DNA of 64,000 nucleotides from Xanthomonas pisi DSM 18956 (GCF_001010415.1 NZ_JPLE01000017.1:127615-191614); one strand, 5' to 3'; shown: positions 29,572 to 40,193, counted from the first letter of the stretch. The notes: generated from the letters alone by a model not told the origin. A program made the numbers and translations.

Positions 29572-30726
29572 TCAGTTGGAAGCAGTAACAGTCGCTCTAT
29601 CCGGGAACCACTGCGGCAACTGCTCGGCGAGTTTTGCAGCACATTCGTCGCTATAGGCCTGCGCAGCCTCTTTGACCAAAGCGTAGTCGTTTGCTTGCCA
29701 TTCTTCCAGCGACGCGGTGCGCGGGGTAGGCTGGCACGACAGGCTGTACGGACTGGCCTTGCGCTTCAAAAATCCGCTTGATTCACCGCCAATTCCGACC
29801 CGATAGCGCAGTTCGTACGGGGTTTCTTCGTCGCTCAGGCTCTGGTAGACGAGCCGCCATTCGGACATGAGCACCTGCAACGGAAAAGCATCGATCGGCA
29901 TCGCGCCGGGCTTGGCGGTGAAATAGCGCTTCAACTGCATGTTGATCGCATCGCGCTGTAGCGCATACCCCGGGTTGCCGATGCTTTTGATCTCCTCACC
30001 CGTCAACTGGCGTTTGTCAAAGGTGAATCCACCCATCCTGCCCAGGAGGACACCGGTAATTACATTTCCAGCAACCTGCCCCGCGATGACCGCGCCGGTA
30101 TGACCTCGCCGGATCACGTGCAACATCTCATCGCCGGCAGGCTGACCATTGGCTGCGACGATCATGCGCGGCTGTAGCGGCAGCATCAATGCCCAGTCCG
30201 CAGATAGCGATGGCGCGGTCGCTGCATCCCCACCACTCATGGCCATAGGCTGATTCTCTGCTGCTACCACCACCGTCCCCGCCTCGGCAGCGGCGGCATA
30301 GGCGGTTGCAGTAGAAAAGTCGCCGCCCGCAAACGCAGGCAGTACCGCGACTGCGTCTGCATGACGCGTCGGGGTACAGAACGTGCTGGCGGCACGCATC
30401 TGCGCTGCATGGAAACCGATACCGTTTGTCTGGTGCACCACGGCATCCTTGCCGTACTGCTCCACCAGCTTGGCGATCAGTGCATCCGATGGCGGTTGCT
30501 GTGCGCAAACCTCGGCAGCGGCGATCCGCGACCAGGCGAACTGCAATGCAGGATCCCAGCCCAGCGCATCTTCGCCCACGAATCCGTGGTCGTAGTGATA
30601 CGCATAGATGGCGGGGTCGATCTCCTGCAGCGTCATTCCGCCCTGACCGGCATAGCCCGGCGGCAGGTCTTGTGCAACAGCAAGCCCGGGCAGTGCCAAC
30701 AGCACCACCGCGATACACGTCTTCAT
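29572..30726 (-). CDS. Exported protein of unknown function
   Basis: A 384-residue protein that I do not recognise. It begins with a clean signal peptide (MKTCIAVVLLALPGLAVAQ), so it is periplasmic or secreted. AGAGGGA precedes the ATG at 30726; the frame continues upstream for 42 codons without a ribosome site or sensible leader. Visible features are a few cysteines, an Ala-rich segment (about 130-155) and a Gly/Val-rich stretch near the middle (GAVIAGQVAGNVITGVLLG) that is hydrophobic but contains no charged anchor. A charged C-terminal third ends with YSDECAAKLAEQLPQWFP. It is convergent with the effector gene. Its codon use looks like coding sequence. Confidence 0.7.
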   Translation of the reverse strand: MKTCIAVVLLALPGLAVAQDLPPGYAGQGGMTLQEIDPAIYAYHYDHGFVGEDALGWDPALQFAWSRIAAAEVCAQQPPSDALIAKLVEQYGKDAVVHQTNGIGFHAAQMRAASTFCTPTRHADAVAVLPAFAGGDFSTATAYAAAAEAGTVVVAAENQPMAMSGGDAATAPSLSADWALMLPLQPRMIVAANGQPAGDEMLHVIRRGHTGAVIAGQVAGNVITGVLLGRMGGFTFDKRQLTGEEIKSIGNPGYALQRDAINMQLKRYFTAKPGAMPIDAFPLQVLMSEWRLVYQSLSDEETPYELRYRVGIGGESSGFLKRKASPYSLSCQPTPRTASLEEWQANDYALVKEAAQAYSDECAAKLAEQLPQWFPDRATVTASN

Positions 30727-31101
30727 GAATCCATGTCCCTCTGGATGGTTGCGACGCGCAGCATGTCCCCCATGCTGCGCGCGCGATGCGCCGCAGTGAA
30801 CCGACGCTGCAACGATCAACAATGCAGGGTCCCGATCGTCGGGTAATGGCACTCACCCGGCGGATCTGCCTGCGGGGCTAGTGTGCGCGCAGACGCGGGC
30901 GATGGCAGTCGGGGCGGGCCCGACGCGTGTCGGGACAGCCCCTGCCAGGGCGCATTGTTCAGGCCGGCTGACGATACGTCGCGCGCATGCCGTCAGGTGG
31001 ACGCGGACGGGGCGCGCTCATCGTCTGAGTGCACGGGCGGCGATGCCGCACCGGGCACCGGCCGCACGCGCGTGGCGGCTGCGCTGTCGCTTTAGCTGCT
31101 A
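30727..31101. other. Intergenic region between two unknown genes
   Basis: About 375 bases with no gene I can support on either strand. Presumably it carries the promoter of the 384-residue protein; no clear element was seen. Confidence 0.5.
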
Positions 31102-31575
31102 TCAGGCATGCAAGATCCCGCCCGCCCCAGGCTGCCAATCGCGGGGCGTGCGCAATGCGGCCAGGATGCGGACCAACTCGCGATAGCTGTCGGCCAGCTG
31201 TGCGAACAAGCTCGCATCGCTGCAGCGCGTGTCGGCCACCTCCGCATACGCGCCGCGCCCCAGGTCGATGAAGTAGTCAACGCTGAGACGACGGCGCTGC
31301 GCCACGCCGGGGAATAGCCCGGCAATCAGCAGGCAGCCATCGCCGACATCGCGCAACGCATCAGCCCGCACGCTGCCGATCTGATCCTGCGCATGCAGCC
31401 ACGCCAGCGCCTGGGTGCGCGACAACAGATGCGCATCGCGCTGAAAGCGCAGCAACACGAACACCAGATAATGCTCGCGCGACTCGTCCAGCGGACGTGC
31501 GATCCGCTGCCCCGCCTCGCGCACCAACGCCTGCCACAATTCCGCCGGCGCCCCCTGTTTGAAAGACTCGTACAT
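31102..31575 (-). CDS. Conserved-looking protein of unknown function
   Basis: A 157-residue soluble protein without signal peptide or membrane segment. The sequence has a regular helical pattern (ELWQALVREAGQRIA, HYLVFVLLRFQRDAHLLSR) and two short conserved-looking blocks, DGCLLIAGLFPGVAQRRRL and DYFIDLGRGAYAEVA. I do not recognise the family and assign no function. AGGAGG at four bases from the ATG is strong evidence that the gene is real. It is not in an operon: the next gene on the same strand is more than 370 bases downstream. Confidence 0.65.
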   Translation of the reverse strand: MYESFKQGAPAELWQALVREAGQRIARPLDESREHYLVFVLLRFQRDAHLLSRTQALAWLHAQDQIGSVRADALRDVGDGCLLIAGLFPGVAQRRRLSVDYFIDLGRGAYAEVADTRCSDASLFAQLADSYRELVRILAALRTPRDWQPGAGGILHA

Positions 31576-32206
31576 ACGTCCTCCTGCGTGGTGTGGATCC
31601 TCGCAAGAAGCGTATGCATAAGCTGGGCCAAAGCGTTGGCAGAGGCTGTGGTCGAGCGCCAGAAACCGCTGACGAAGCTGCTGCCGGCCAGCAGGCAGTG
31701 GGGTCGTTCCGCGAGTCGACCCGCGCTACTCGCAACAACTGAGATGTCTGCGCCTGGCGACCACAGCGCAACCATTGCAATGCTCGCTCCACTGACAATC
31801 GCTGCCTTGCCGATCGCATCGCAGGGTGACTGCGTCGCGAGAGCAGATGGAAGCGAACGATTCCGCAGCGCGATGCTGCGGCGCGCGACTCCTCACATCG
31901 CCGACACCCTTCTCAAAAAGTGACATGGCTCCCGCAGCGAGACATTGAGACCAAGCGAGCACGACTGTGTGACATCTGTTCGCATTCAAACAGCTGCGCA
32001 TCTCTAGGATGGCCGCTGCCCGGCGAGCCCCACGCCACTGAGCACCCTGGCTCTGCGGTTTGAGCAGGCGGGTGCGCGTGTGCGATGCACCGCTGTCGTC
32101 ATCCAGCAACCACCGTTGAACCGTCTTGCACGATCCTTGCGCAACGCATCGCGTGGTGGTCGCACGTTCCGGAAGCCCTTCGCTTCCGCATCAGGAGTGA
32201 TCCGAC
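31576..32206. other. Intergenic region upstream of the large beta-helix gene
   Basis: About 630 bases without a convincing gene. The short open frames here lack ribosome sites and family resemblance. The base composition is uneven, and the region may contain the promoter of the beta-helix protein gene or a decayed gene. Confidence 0.5.
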
Positions 32207-34702
32207 ATGGGTGTAAAAACCTCAACATTTACGGTCTTTATCGCAGTCACGCTTTGCGTTTCCAGTACTGATGGCAGCGCATCTCAACGACCTGATCTGC
32301 GCACCAACCACGCGCCAGGACGCGTGGCTTCTCCTGCATCGCTTGCCTATCCACGGGCGGACGAGGTGCCGCCAGGTACAGCAATGACATTCTGGGCATC
32401 GCAGCCGGTCGACCGCAACGAGACGGTCGTCGTGAGCGGCGGCAATCTCAGCCCAACCGCCACAGTGCGCCTTACCCGGCTCGACGATGGCGCAGTCGGC
32501 AGCCCGTTGGATGTCGCCGACAGCACCAATAGTGGTTGGATCAACGTGGTGCCGAGCCAGGCCACCGAGCAATCACTCAAGTTTCAGCTGCCTGATGGTG
32601 CGCGCGGCGTCTATGCGTATCGGATCGTCACCGGCAGCGGAACCGGTGCAACGACGCTGGTGAATGCACCGGATATCTGGTTCGTGCAAGGCAACGTCGG
32701 CGGTGGTGCCTCTCCAGGCGGCAGGCTCAACGTCTTCGGCACGGCACTGGGCAGGATGTCGGCATCGAGCCAACCGGTACGGATCGCATTGGTCAGAAAC
32801 GGAAGCGTGCAGCGAATCCTGAGCGCAGATCTCTCCAATCCGAAGGAAGGCATGTATGTGCAGAGTTTTGCCGTTCCCGCCGACGTGCCGCCAGGCGATT
32901 ATGAGCTGTATCTACACAATGGCTCCGGTGGCCCAAGCGCGTGGAGCCGCTATCAGAATTTCGGCAGCGGGCCGGATCGCACGGCGCCACGCACAACGAT
33001 CACCAGTATCAACATCGGATATGCAACCAATTGGCCGCAAACCCGATGCAACGTCGCGCCGCCCATCGGCAACGGCGCTTCGGACGACGCCAGCTTTGCG
33101 ACCGCATTCGCCTGCGCGGCCAATGCAAACGGTGGCGTGGTGTCCATTCCTTCGGGCAGCTACACCTTGTCCGGCCGAGGCTTCGACAACATCCCCAACC
33201 ACACGGTCATCGCAGGTGCGGGCAAGCAGGCAACCGTGCTGAACTTTCCGCAGGTGGAAGGCAGCAAGGATGCACCGGCGGTGATCTTCAAGGGTGGCTC
33301 CACTGCCTACAACCCGGCCAAACAACCTAAATGTGGCCGCCCGATCAATTATGCCGCTGGCGTGTACGGCATCCGCGATCTCTCCATCAACGCGCCAAAG
33401 CTGCGCGAAGGCAGTGCAATCCTGTTCGAACACATGTCCGTAGAAGACCTGCATTCGATTCCCTTCGTACGCGACTCCATCATCACACTCGGCAGGCCGT
33501 CAGATCGGACAGCAACCGATCCGCACACGACCGGCATCAAGGCCACCGACACATCCAACTTGCAGATCACCGGCAACGATATCACCAGCAGCAAACCGAT
33601 TTTCATGGACGGCAATGTTTATGGCGTGACAGTGCAGGGCAATACCTTGCGTTGGCACGAGACGGCACTGGCGTTCAACCACGACGCGCAGAACGCGCTC
33701 ATCGCCCACAACAGGAACATTTCCGCAGGGGCGCCCTATTACGGTACACCGTCGGAACTGGGATTCAGCGCGCCAAGCCGGGATGTGTATTACGCCAACA
33801 ACGCCAATCAATACCCAGTCGACGCCGAGCCCGCACCGTGGCAGCTCACGATGGACGAAGGCACGGGCAACTACTTCGGGAAGGCTGCTGCGGTCTCGGG
33901 GAGGCAACTGACATTGGCAAGGCAAGCCATCGATTTGCCGTACCGCTGCGATGCCGACGGCAACTCAGCGATGATCGTCGCCGGGAAGGGCGCCGGACAG
34001 CAGCGCTACCTGACAGGCAACCCAGTGACTCTCGGCAACACAGTCACAGTAGACAGCGCCTGGCAGATCACCCCGGATCAGCAATCGGATCTGAGCATCG
34101 TGACGACCAATGGCAGGATGCTGTTCGTCAACAACGATTACAACGGGTCCGGCCCCGTCACCAACTTCTATCCCTCCGCTGATGTGATCCACGCGTACAA
34201 CCGTTTTAATCGCTTCGGCGGGAGCCTGGTGCAGCCGAACGGTTTTTACACCGCTGCCCAGGCGCTGCTACCCGGCTGGCATTCGCAAATGCTTAGCAAT
34301 GAGATCACCGTCGAGGCGACGACGAATCCATTGTCGTCGAAAGACCCGACCGCAACGTTCAGCGTCCAAGGCAGCGATCTGATGATCAGCCAGGGCGGCC
34401 TGCAGAACCGCACGTACACCGGCTCCGTTCTCAGTACTGCCATCATCCGCAACAACCGGTTTGCCACCGGTGCGAGCGGCAGCGTTGGGCTGTGGGATCG
34501 GGTGAGCAATTCGCTGCTGGAGAACAACATCGTCCCGGCGTTTCGAATCCAGAATGACAACGTCAAAGACTCGCTGATCCGCGCCAATCGCACTGCAGGC
34601 GGAGGCGAACCGCAGCGCTTGATCAATGCGCCCCGCCCTGACAACGGCAACATGCTTTGCACAAGCACTGACGCCAGCACCTGCGCAGTACTCAACCGCT
34701 AG
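32207..34702 (+). CDS. Secreted right-handed parallel beta-helix protein
   Basis: An 831-residue secreted protein. A signal peptide (MGVKTSTFTVFIAVTLCVSS) is followed by two beta-sandwich-like stretches (about 45-150 and 155-250). From about 300 there is a parallel beta-helix with the usual pattern of ITGNDI, VTVQGNTLRW and LIAHNRNIS turns. The entry segment GASDDASFATAFACAANANGGVVSIPSGSYTL is typical of pectate-lyase-like or polysaccharide-degrading enzymes. No catalytic set can be assigned, so it could be a lyase, glycosidase or surface adhesin. AGGAG lies eight bases before the ATG. Its AT content and codon choice look slightly higher than in the flanking housekeeping genes, which may mean transfer. 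Confidence 0.78.
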   Translation: MGVKTSTFTVFIAVTLCVSSTDGSASQRPDLRTNHAPGRVASPASLAYPRADEVPPGTAMTFWASQPVDRNETVVVSGGNLSPTATVRLTRLDDGAVGSPLDVADSTNSGWINVVPSQATEQSLKFQLPDGARGVYAYRIVTGSGTGATTLVNAPDIWFVQGNVGGGASPGGRLNVFGTALGRMSASSQPVRIALVRNGSVQRILSADLSNPKEGMYVQSFAVPADVPPGDYELYLHNGSGGPSAWSRYQNFGSGPDRTAPRTTITSINIGYATNWPQTRCNVAPPIGNGASDDASFATAFACAANANGGVVSIPSGSYTLSGRGFDNIPNHTVIAGAGKQATVLNFPQVEGSKDAPAVIFKGGSTAYNPAKQPKCGRPINYAAGVYGIRDLSINAPKLREGSAILFEHMSVEDLHSIPFVRDSIITLGRPSDRTATDPHTTGIKATDTSNLQITGNDITSSKPIFMDGNVYGVTVQGNTLRWHETALAFNHDAQNALIAHNRNISAGAPYYGTPSELGFSAPSRDVYYANNANQYPVDAEPAPWQLTMDEGTGNYFGKAAAVSGRQLTLARQAIDLPYRCDADGNSAMIVAGKGAGQQRYLTGNPVTLGNTVTVDSAWQITPDQQSDLSIVTTNGRMLFVNNDYNGSGPVTNFYPSADVIHAYNRFNRFGGSLVQPNGFYTAAQALLPGWHSQMLSNEITVEATTNPLSSKDPTATFSVQGSDLMISQGGLQNRTYTGSVLSTAIIRNNRFATGASGSVGLWDRVSNSLLENNIVPAFRIQNDNVKDSLIRANRTAGGGEPQRLINAPRPDNGNMLCTSTDASTCAVLNR

Positions 34703-34721
34703 CGCCGACTCCTGGATGGAC

Positions 34722-34749
34722 GCCGGCGCTGCACGCACGCAGCGCTGGC
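34722..34749. terminator. Hairpin between convergent genes (beta-helix protein and glmS)
   Basis: GCCGGCGCTGC (34722-34732) and GCAGCGCTGGC (34739-34749) pair with a single mismatch over a six-base loop, directly beside the glmS stop. It could end transcripts from either side; no T-run is seen. Confidence 0.45.
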
Positions 34750-34750
34750 C

Positions 34751-36580
34751 TTACTCCACCGTCACCGACTTGGCCAGGTTGCGCGGCTTGTCGACGTCGG
34801 TGCCGCGCGCCAATGCGGTGTGATATGCCAGCAGCTGCACCGGGATGGTGTGGATCACCGGCGACAGCACGCCGGCATGACGCGGGGTGCGGATCACGTG
34901 CACGCCTTCGGATTCGCTGAAATGGCTGTCCTGGTCGGCGAACACGAACAGCTCGCCGCCGCGGGCGCGCACCTCCTGCATATTGGATTTGACCTTTTCC
35001 AGCAGCCGGTCGTTCGGTGCGATCACCACCACCGGCATCGTTGCGTCCACCAGCGCCAGCGGGCCGTGCTTCAACTCGCCGGCCGGATACGCTTCGGCGT
35101 GGATATACGAGATTTCCTTGAGCTTGAGCGCACCTTCCAGCGCGATCGGATAATGCAGGCCGCGACCGAGGAACAGGGCGTTTTCCTTCGGCGAAAACCG
35201 CTCGGCCCAGGCCATGATCTGCGGCTCGAGATTCAGCGCATGCTGCACGCTGCCCGGCAGGAAGCGCAGCTGCTCCAGATAGTCGGCCTCTTCGGCCTCG
35301 CCGATGCGGCCCTGCAACTTGCCCAGCACCATGGTCAGCTGGAACAGCACCGCCAGCTGGGTCGTGAATGCCTTGGTCGAGGCCACGCCGATTTCGGCAC
35401 CGGCGCGGGTGTAGCAGACCAGTTCGCTGGCGCGCGGGATTGCGCTTTCGGGCACGTTGCAGATCGACAGCGTATGCAGGTGGCCAAGCGATTTGGCGTA
35501 TTTCAGCGCCTCCATCGTGTCCAGGGTTTCGCCGGATTGCGAAATGGTGACGATCAGGTGCCTGGGGTTGGCGTACGCGGCGCGGTAGCGGTATTCGCTA
35601 GCGATCTCCACGCTGCACGGCAGCCCGGCAATCGCCTCGATCCAGTAACGCGCGGTCATGCCGGCGTAGTAGCTGGTGCCGCAGGCCAGGATTTGCACGC
35701 CTTCGATGTCGCGCAACACCGCTTCTGCATTGGCACCGAACAGCGATGCCGGGAAACCCTTCGCGTCGATCGCCGCTTCGATGGTGTCGGCCAGCGCGCG
35801 TGGCTGCTCGTGGATTTCCTTCTGCATGAAATGGCGGAACGGCCCAAGCTCCAGCGACGCCAGCGAGACATCGGACAGGTGCAGCGGGCGCTCGACCGGG
35901 GCGTCGTAGGCATCGAAGATGCGCACGCCATCGCGGCGCAGCTCGGCAGTATCGCCCTCTTCCAGGAAGATCACCTGGCGGGTCGCCTGCACGATGGCCG
36001 ACACATCGGAGGCGACGAAGTTTTCGCCCTCGCCCACCCCGATCAGCAGCGGGCAGCCCATGCGCGCGCAGACGAAACGCTCCGGCTCGGCCTGGCTCAT
36101 CACCGCCAGCGCGTAGGCGCCGGTGAGCTCCTTGACCGTGCGCTGCAGCGCGCCGAGCAGATCGCCGGCGTCGGCTAGATGATGATGGATCAGATGGGCG
36201 ATCACTTCGGTGTCGGTCTGCGACTCGAAGGTGTAGCCGAGTGCACGCAGCTTCTCGCGCTGCTGCTCGTGGTTTTCGATGATGCCGTTATGCACCAGCG
36301 CCACGCCCGCGCTGATATGCGGGTGCGCGTTGGCTTCGGTGACGCCGCCGTGGGTGGCCCAGCGCGTGTGGCCGATGCCCAGGGTCGCGCCGAACTGTTC
36401 GGCCTGCGCCGCCTGCGCCATCTCGGCCACGCGGCCGGTGCGACGCACGCGGCGGACCCGGTCGCCGTCGAGCACCGCAATGCCGGAAGAGTCATAGCCT
36501 CGATATTCCAGACGCTTGAGTCCTTCGATCAGGACCGGGACCACATCGCGCCCGGCGATCGCTCCGACAATGCCGCACAT
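34751..36580 (-). CDS. glmS: Glutamine-fructose-6-phosphate aminotransferase
   Basis: Makes glucosamine-6-phosphate from fructose-6-phosphate and glutamine, the entry step to UDP-GlcNAc, peptidoglycan and lipopolysaccharide. The 609-residue protein begins with the N-terminal nucleophile Cys2 ([14 protein letters not shown]). It has the glutaminase motifs [11 protein letters not shown] and [11 protein letters not shown], then two SIS domains (ACGTSYYAG and [30 protein letters not shown]) and ends in the invariant LAKSVTVE. In E. coli glmS follows glmU directly; here the two are about 10 kb apart with other genes between. Confidence 0.97.
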   Translation of the reverse strand: MCGIVGAIAGRDVVPVLIEGLKRLEYRGYDSSGIAVLDGDRVRRVRRTGRVAEMAQAAQAEQFGATLGIGHTRWATHGGVTEANAHPHISAGVALVHNGIIENHEQQREKLRALGYTFESQTDTEVIAHLIHHHLADAGDLLGALQRTVKELTGAYALAVMSQAEPERFVCARMGCPLLIGVGEGENFVASDVSAIVQATRQVIFLEEGDTAELRRDGVRIFDAYDAPVERPLHLSDVSLASLELGPFRHFMQKEIHEQPRALADTIEAAIDAKGFPASLFGANAEAVLRDIEGVQILACGTSYYAGMTARYWIEAIAGLPCSVEIASEYRYRAAYANPRHLIVTISQSGETLDTMEALKYAKSLGHLHTLSICNVPESAIPRASELVCYTRAGAEIGVASTKAFTTQLAVLFQLTMVLGKLQGRIGEAEEADYLEQLRFLPGSVQHALNLEPQIMAWAERFSPKENALFLGRGLHYPIALEGALKLKEISYIHAEAYPAGELKHGPLALVDATMPVVVIAPNDRLLEKVKSNMQEVRARGGELFVFADQDSHFSESEGVHVIRTPRHAGVLSPVIHTIPVQLLAYHTALARGTDVDKPRNLAKSVTVE

Positions 36581-36618
36581 AGGGACAGCTCATTAGGAAA
36601 GAAGACCGGCATTTTAGC

Positions 36619-36693
36619 GTGTCCGCTCTTGTCCACTGCATGACCGTGCCCGGACAGCGTGTCCGCGCGGGTGTCCGCGGACACTGCGGACAC
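36619..36693 (+). promoter_or_regulatory. Cluster of GTGTCCGC/GCGGACAC palindromes, likely enhancer for the NtrC-type regulator
   Basis: Direct and inverted half-sites lie at 36619-36626 (GTGTCCGC), 36651-36656 (CGGACA), 36659-36666 (GTGTCCGC), 36671-36684 (perfect palindrome GTGTCCGCGGACAC) and 36686-36693 (GCGGACAC). They sit 45 to 120 bases before a sigma-54-type promoter, the usual place for an enhancer-binding protein. The obvious candidate binder is the NtrC-type regulator encoded at the end of the operon. The sites also lie just upstream of glmS, which could be affected. Confidence 0.7.
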
Positions 36694-36738
36694 TCGCCAC
36701 ATCGGCCCAAATACCTTTGATATCAGCCACTTGGAAGT

Positions 36739-36754
36739 TGGCACGCGGCCTGCT
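36739..36754 (+). promoter_or_regulatory. Sigma-54 promoter of the ABC exporter operon
   Basis: TGGCACGCGGCCTGCT fits the -24/-12 consensus TGGCACG-N4-TTGCW with one mismatch. The invariant GG and GC are ten bases apart. Transcription would begin near 36765, which excludes an ATG at 36763 and supports the ATG at 36787 as the start of the HlyD gene. Confidence 0.75.
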
Positions 36755-36786
36755 TTGTCAGCATGACGCCACCGAGCACGCCGACC

Positions 36787-38058
36787 ATGATTCGTGACAC
36801 TTCTGCCCAGGACCAGGTTCTCCGTACACCCGCCGGCAACGCGCCGTGGCGTCGCTGGCTGTGGCCCGGCGTCGCCACCGTGGCGGTGCTGGCCGGGATC
36901 GGTTGGGCGATCAGTGCGTGGAGCGCCGGCAGCCGCTCCTTCGATGCCAGCCGGGTACGGATCGCCACGGTGAGCCAGGGCGACCTGGTACGCGACATCG
37001 CCGCCGACGGCCGCGTCATCGCCGCCAACAGCCCCGTGCTGTACGCCATCTCGGCCGGTACGGTGACGCTGAGCGTGGTGGCCGGCGACGTGGTCAAGCA
37101 GGGCCAGGAGCTGGCGCGCATCGACAGCCCGGAGCTGCGCAGCAAGCTGGCGCAGGAACAGGCCACCCTGGCCGGCCTGGAAGCCGAATCCAGCCGCGCC
37201 GCCCTGGATGCGACCCTGGCGCGTGCCACCGCCAGCAAGCTCACCGACCAGGCCAAGATCGACAAGCAGGCCGCCGCACGCGACCTGGAGCGCTACCAGC
37301 GCGGCTTTGATGGCGGCGCAGTGCCGCAGGTAGAACTGGCCAAGGCGCAGGACACCCTGAAGAAGACCGACATCGACCTGCAACACGCCGAGCGCGACGC
37401 GTCGTTGAAGAGCCAGGGTGCAGACCTGGATTCGCGCAACAAGCGCCTGCTGGCCGACCGCCAGCGTGCGGTGGTGGCCGAGGTGCAGCGCCAGGTGGAT
37501 GCGCTCACCCTGCTGGCACCGTTCGACGGCCAGGTCGGCCAGGTGCAGGCGGTGCAGCACACCCAGGTCGCGGCGAACGCGCCGATCCTGGGCGTGGTGG
37601 ATCTGTCCAAATTCGAAGTCGAAATCAAGGTACCGGAAAGCTTTGCGCGCGATCTGGCGATCGGCATGCCGGCCCAGCTCACCAGCGGCAGCGGCGAACC
37701 GTTCCCGGGTGCCATCTCGGCGGTGTCGCCGGAAGTGGTCAACGGCGAAGTCACCGCGCGCATCCGCTTCACCGACAAGCAGCCGCCGGGTCTGCGCCAG
37801 AGCCAACGCATGAGCGCACGTGTGGTGATGGACACGCGTCGCAATGTGCTCAAGGTCGAACGCGGCCCGTTCGTCGAACAATCCGGCGGCAGCTACGCCT
37901 ACGTGATGGACGGCAACACCGCGGTGCGCCGCCCCGTGCGCATGGGCGTCAGCAGTCTGGGCGAGGTGCAGGTGCTGTCCGGGCTGCAGGTCGGCGACCG
38001 CGTGGTGGTGTCCGGCGCAGACAACTTTGGCGATGCACCGCGCGTCACCGTTCACTAG
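36787..38058 (+). CDS. HlyD/MacA-type periplasmic adaptor of an ABC exporter
   Basis: A 423-residue membrane-fusion protein. One N-terminal membrane segment (WLWPGVATVAVLAGIGWAI, about 25-45) anchors it in the inner membrane. The periplasmic part has a biotinyl-lipoyl half-motif (GTVTLSVVAGDVVKQGQEL), a long alpha-helical hairpin (about 120-230), the second half-motif (LLAPFDGQVGQVQ) and a beta-barrel with a C-terminal domain. It would link the permeases to an outer-membrane channel that is not encoded here. The first ATG (36763) lies before the predicted sigma-54 start site, so I use 36787. It is first in an operon with the ATPase, two permeases and a sensor pair. Confidence 0.9.
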   Translation: MIRDTSAQDQVLRTPAGNAPWRRWLWPGVATVAVLAGIGWAISAWSAGSRSFDASRVRIATVSQGDLVRDIAADGRVIAANSPVLYAISAGTVTLSVVAGDVVKQGQELARIDSPELRSKLAQEQATLAGLEAESSRAALDATLARATASKLTDQAKIDKQAAARDLERYQRGFDGGAVPQVELAKAQDTLKKTDIDLQHAERDASLKSQGADLDSRNKRLLADRQRAVVAEVQRQVDALTLLAPFDGQVGQVQAVQHTQVAANAPILGVVDLSKFEVEIKVPESFARDLAIGMPAQLTSGSGEPFPGAISAVSPEVVNGEVTARIRFTDKQPPGLRQSQRMSARVVMDTRRNVLKVERGPFVEQSGGSYAYVMDGNTAVRRPVRMGVSSLGEVQVLSGLQVGDRVVVSGADNFGDAPRVTVH

Positions 38059-38160
38059 AGACGATAGCTCCGCAGCTTCCACGCTCCCGACGACTGCGCG
38101 CCACGTTGCAGTCGTCACGCTCACTCTCTTTCGCACACCTCTCTCGCAAAGGAATCGGCA

Positions 38161-38880
<720 letters not shown>

Positions 38881-38891
38881 GAGGCGCCTCC

Positions 38892-40193
38892 ATGTTCGGC
38901 TACTACTTCAATCTTGCGTTACGCAGCTTCCGTCGCAACAAGGTACTCACCGCGTTGATGGTGCTGGCCATCGCGCTCGGCATCGGCGCCAGCATGACCA
39001 CGTTGACGGTGTTCTATGTGCTATCGGGCGATCCGATTCCACAGAAGAGCGACCGGTTGTTTTATGTGCAGGTCGACGCCGAACCGAAATCCGGATTCCA
39101 GCCCGGAGAAGAACCCGATTACCAGTCCACTCGCTTCGACGCTGAAACACTGCTGCGCGAAAAGCGCGCCATGCGCCAGGCGATGATGACAGGCGGGAAC
39201 GTGGCGATCGAACCACAGCGAAGTGGGCTGAGCCCGTTCAAGCTGGAATCGCGTTTCACGTCAGCAGATTTCTTCCCAATGTTCGACACACCGTTTCTTT
39301 ACGGCCAGGGCTGGTCAAGTGCCAGCGACGAGCGACATGAACGCGTTGTGGTAATCAGCAAGTCGCTGAACGACAAGCTGTTTGACGGAGGTAATAGCGT
39401 CGGACGCGACCTGCGCGTCGACAAGAACACCTTCCGGATCGTCGGCGTCCTGGATACATGGAAGATCAATCCACGTTTTTACGACATCACCGATACCTAT
39501 GGTTCCAACGAACAACTCTACGCGCCCTTCAGCGTTGCGATGGACCTGAAGATGACCCACGCCGGCGGAACCAACTGCTACGGCAAGGTCGAGGGCGGCG
39601 ATTCCACCGCACTCAATGCGCCCTGCAGCTGGGTGCAGTATTGGGTGGAGCTTGAGAGCGCCAAGCAGGCAAGCGACTACAAGGCCTACCTGGAGAACTA
39701 CTCCGATCAGCAACGCGCCTCCGGACGTTTCACGCGGCCGAACAATGTGCGCCTGCGCAATGTGATGGAGTGGCTGGATCACAACAAGGTCGTTCCCAGC
39801 GATGTCCGCCTGCAGCTTTGGCTGGCGATGGGCTTTCTGCTGGTGTGTCTGCTCAACACCGTGGGGCTGCTGTTGGCGAAGTTCCTGCGCCGCAGCGGAG
39901 AGATCGGGGTGCGGCGTGCACTCGGAGCATCGCGAGGCGCGATCTTTGCGCAATGCCTGGTGGAGGCGGGAACCATCGGCCTGGTCGGCGGCATCTGCGG
40001 ACTGGCGTTGGCGTGGCTGGGGTTGTGGGCCGTACGCCAGCAGCCGGTGGACTATGCGGCACTGGCGCACCTGGACATCAGCATGTTGCTGCTGACGTTC
40101 GCGATCGCCCTCGCCGCGAGCCTGATCGCCGGAATATTGCCGTCGTGGCGCGCCATCCAGGTCGCCCCCGCGTTACAGCTCAAATCTTCCTGA
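38892..40193 (+). CDS. MacB-type ABC transporter permease (first)
   Basis: A 433-residue permease. An N-terminal membrane helix (NKVLTALMVLAIALGIGASM) leads into a MacB periplasmic core domain (about 40-290). Three more helices follow, with the FtsX signature (LRRSGEIGVRRALGASRGAIFAQ) in the cytoplasmic loop. The layout, one helix, periplasmic domain and three helices, is that of the FtsX/MacB superfamily. With the second permease it would form a heterodimer. The start is the ATG at 38892, 11 bases after the ATPase stop. The periplasmic domain has a Cys pair (TNCYGK, APCSW) that might form a disulfide. Confidence 0.88.
   Translation: MFGYYFNLALRSFRRNKVLTALMVLAIALGIGASMTTLTVFYVLSGDPIPQKSDRLFYVQVDAEPKSGFQPGEEPDYQSTRFDAETLLREKRAMRQAMMTGGNVAIEPQRSGLSPFKLESRFTSADFFPMFDTPFLYGQGWSSASDERHERVVVISKSLNDKLFDGGNSVGRDLRVDKNTFRIVGVLDTWKINPRFYDITDTYGSNEQLYAPFSVAMDLKMTHAGGTNCYGKVEGGDSTALNAPCSWVQYWVELESAKQASDYKAYLENYSDQQRASGRFTRPNNVRLRNVMEWLDHNKVVPSDVRLQLWLAMGFLLVCLLNTVGLLLAKFLRRSGEIGVRRALGASRGAIFAQCLVEAGTIGLVGGICGLALAWLGLWAVRQQPVDYAALAHLDISMLLLTFAIALAASLIAGILPSWRAIQVAPALQLKSS

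Noticed and set aside
31576..32206. Small open frames before the beta-helix gene as extra genes
   Set aside because: No ribosome sites, no family similarity and no consistent codon pattern.
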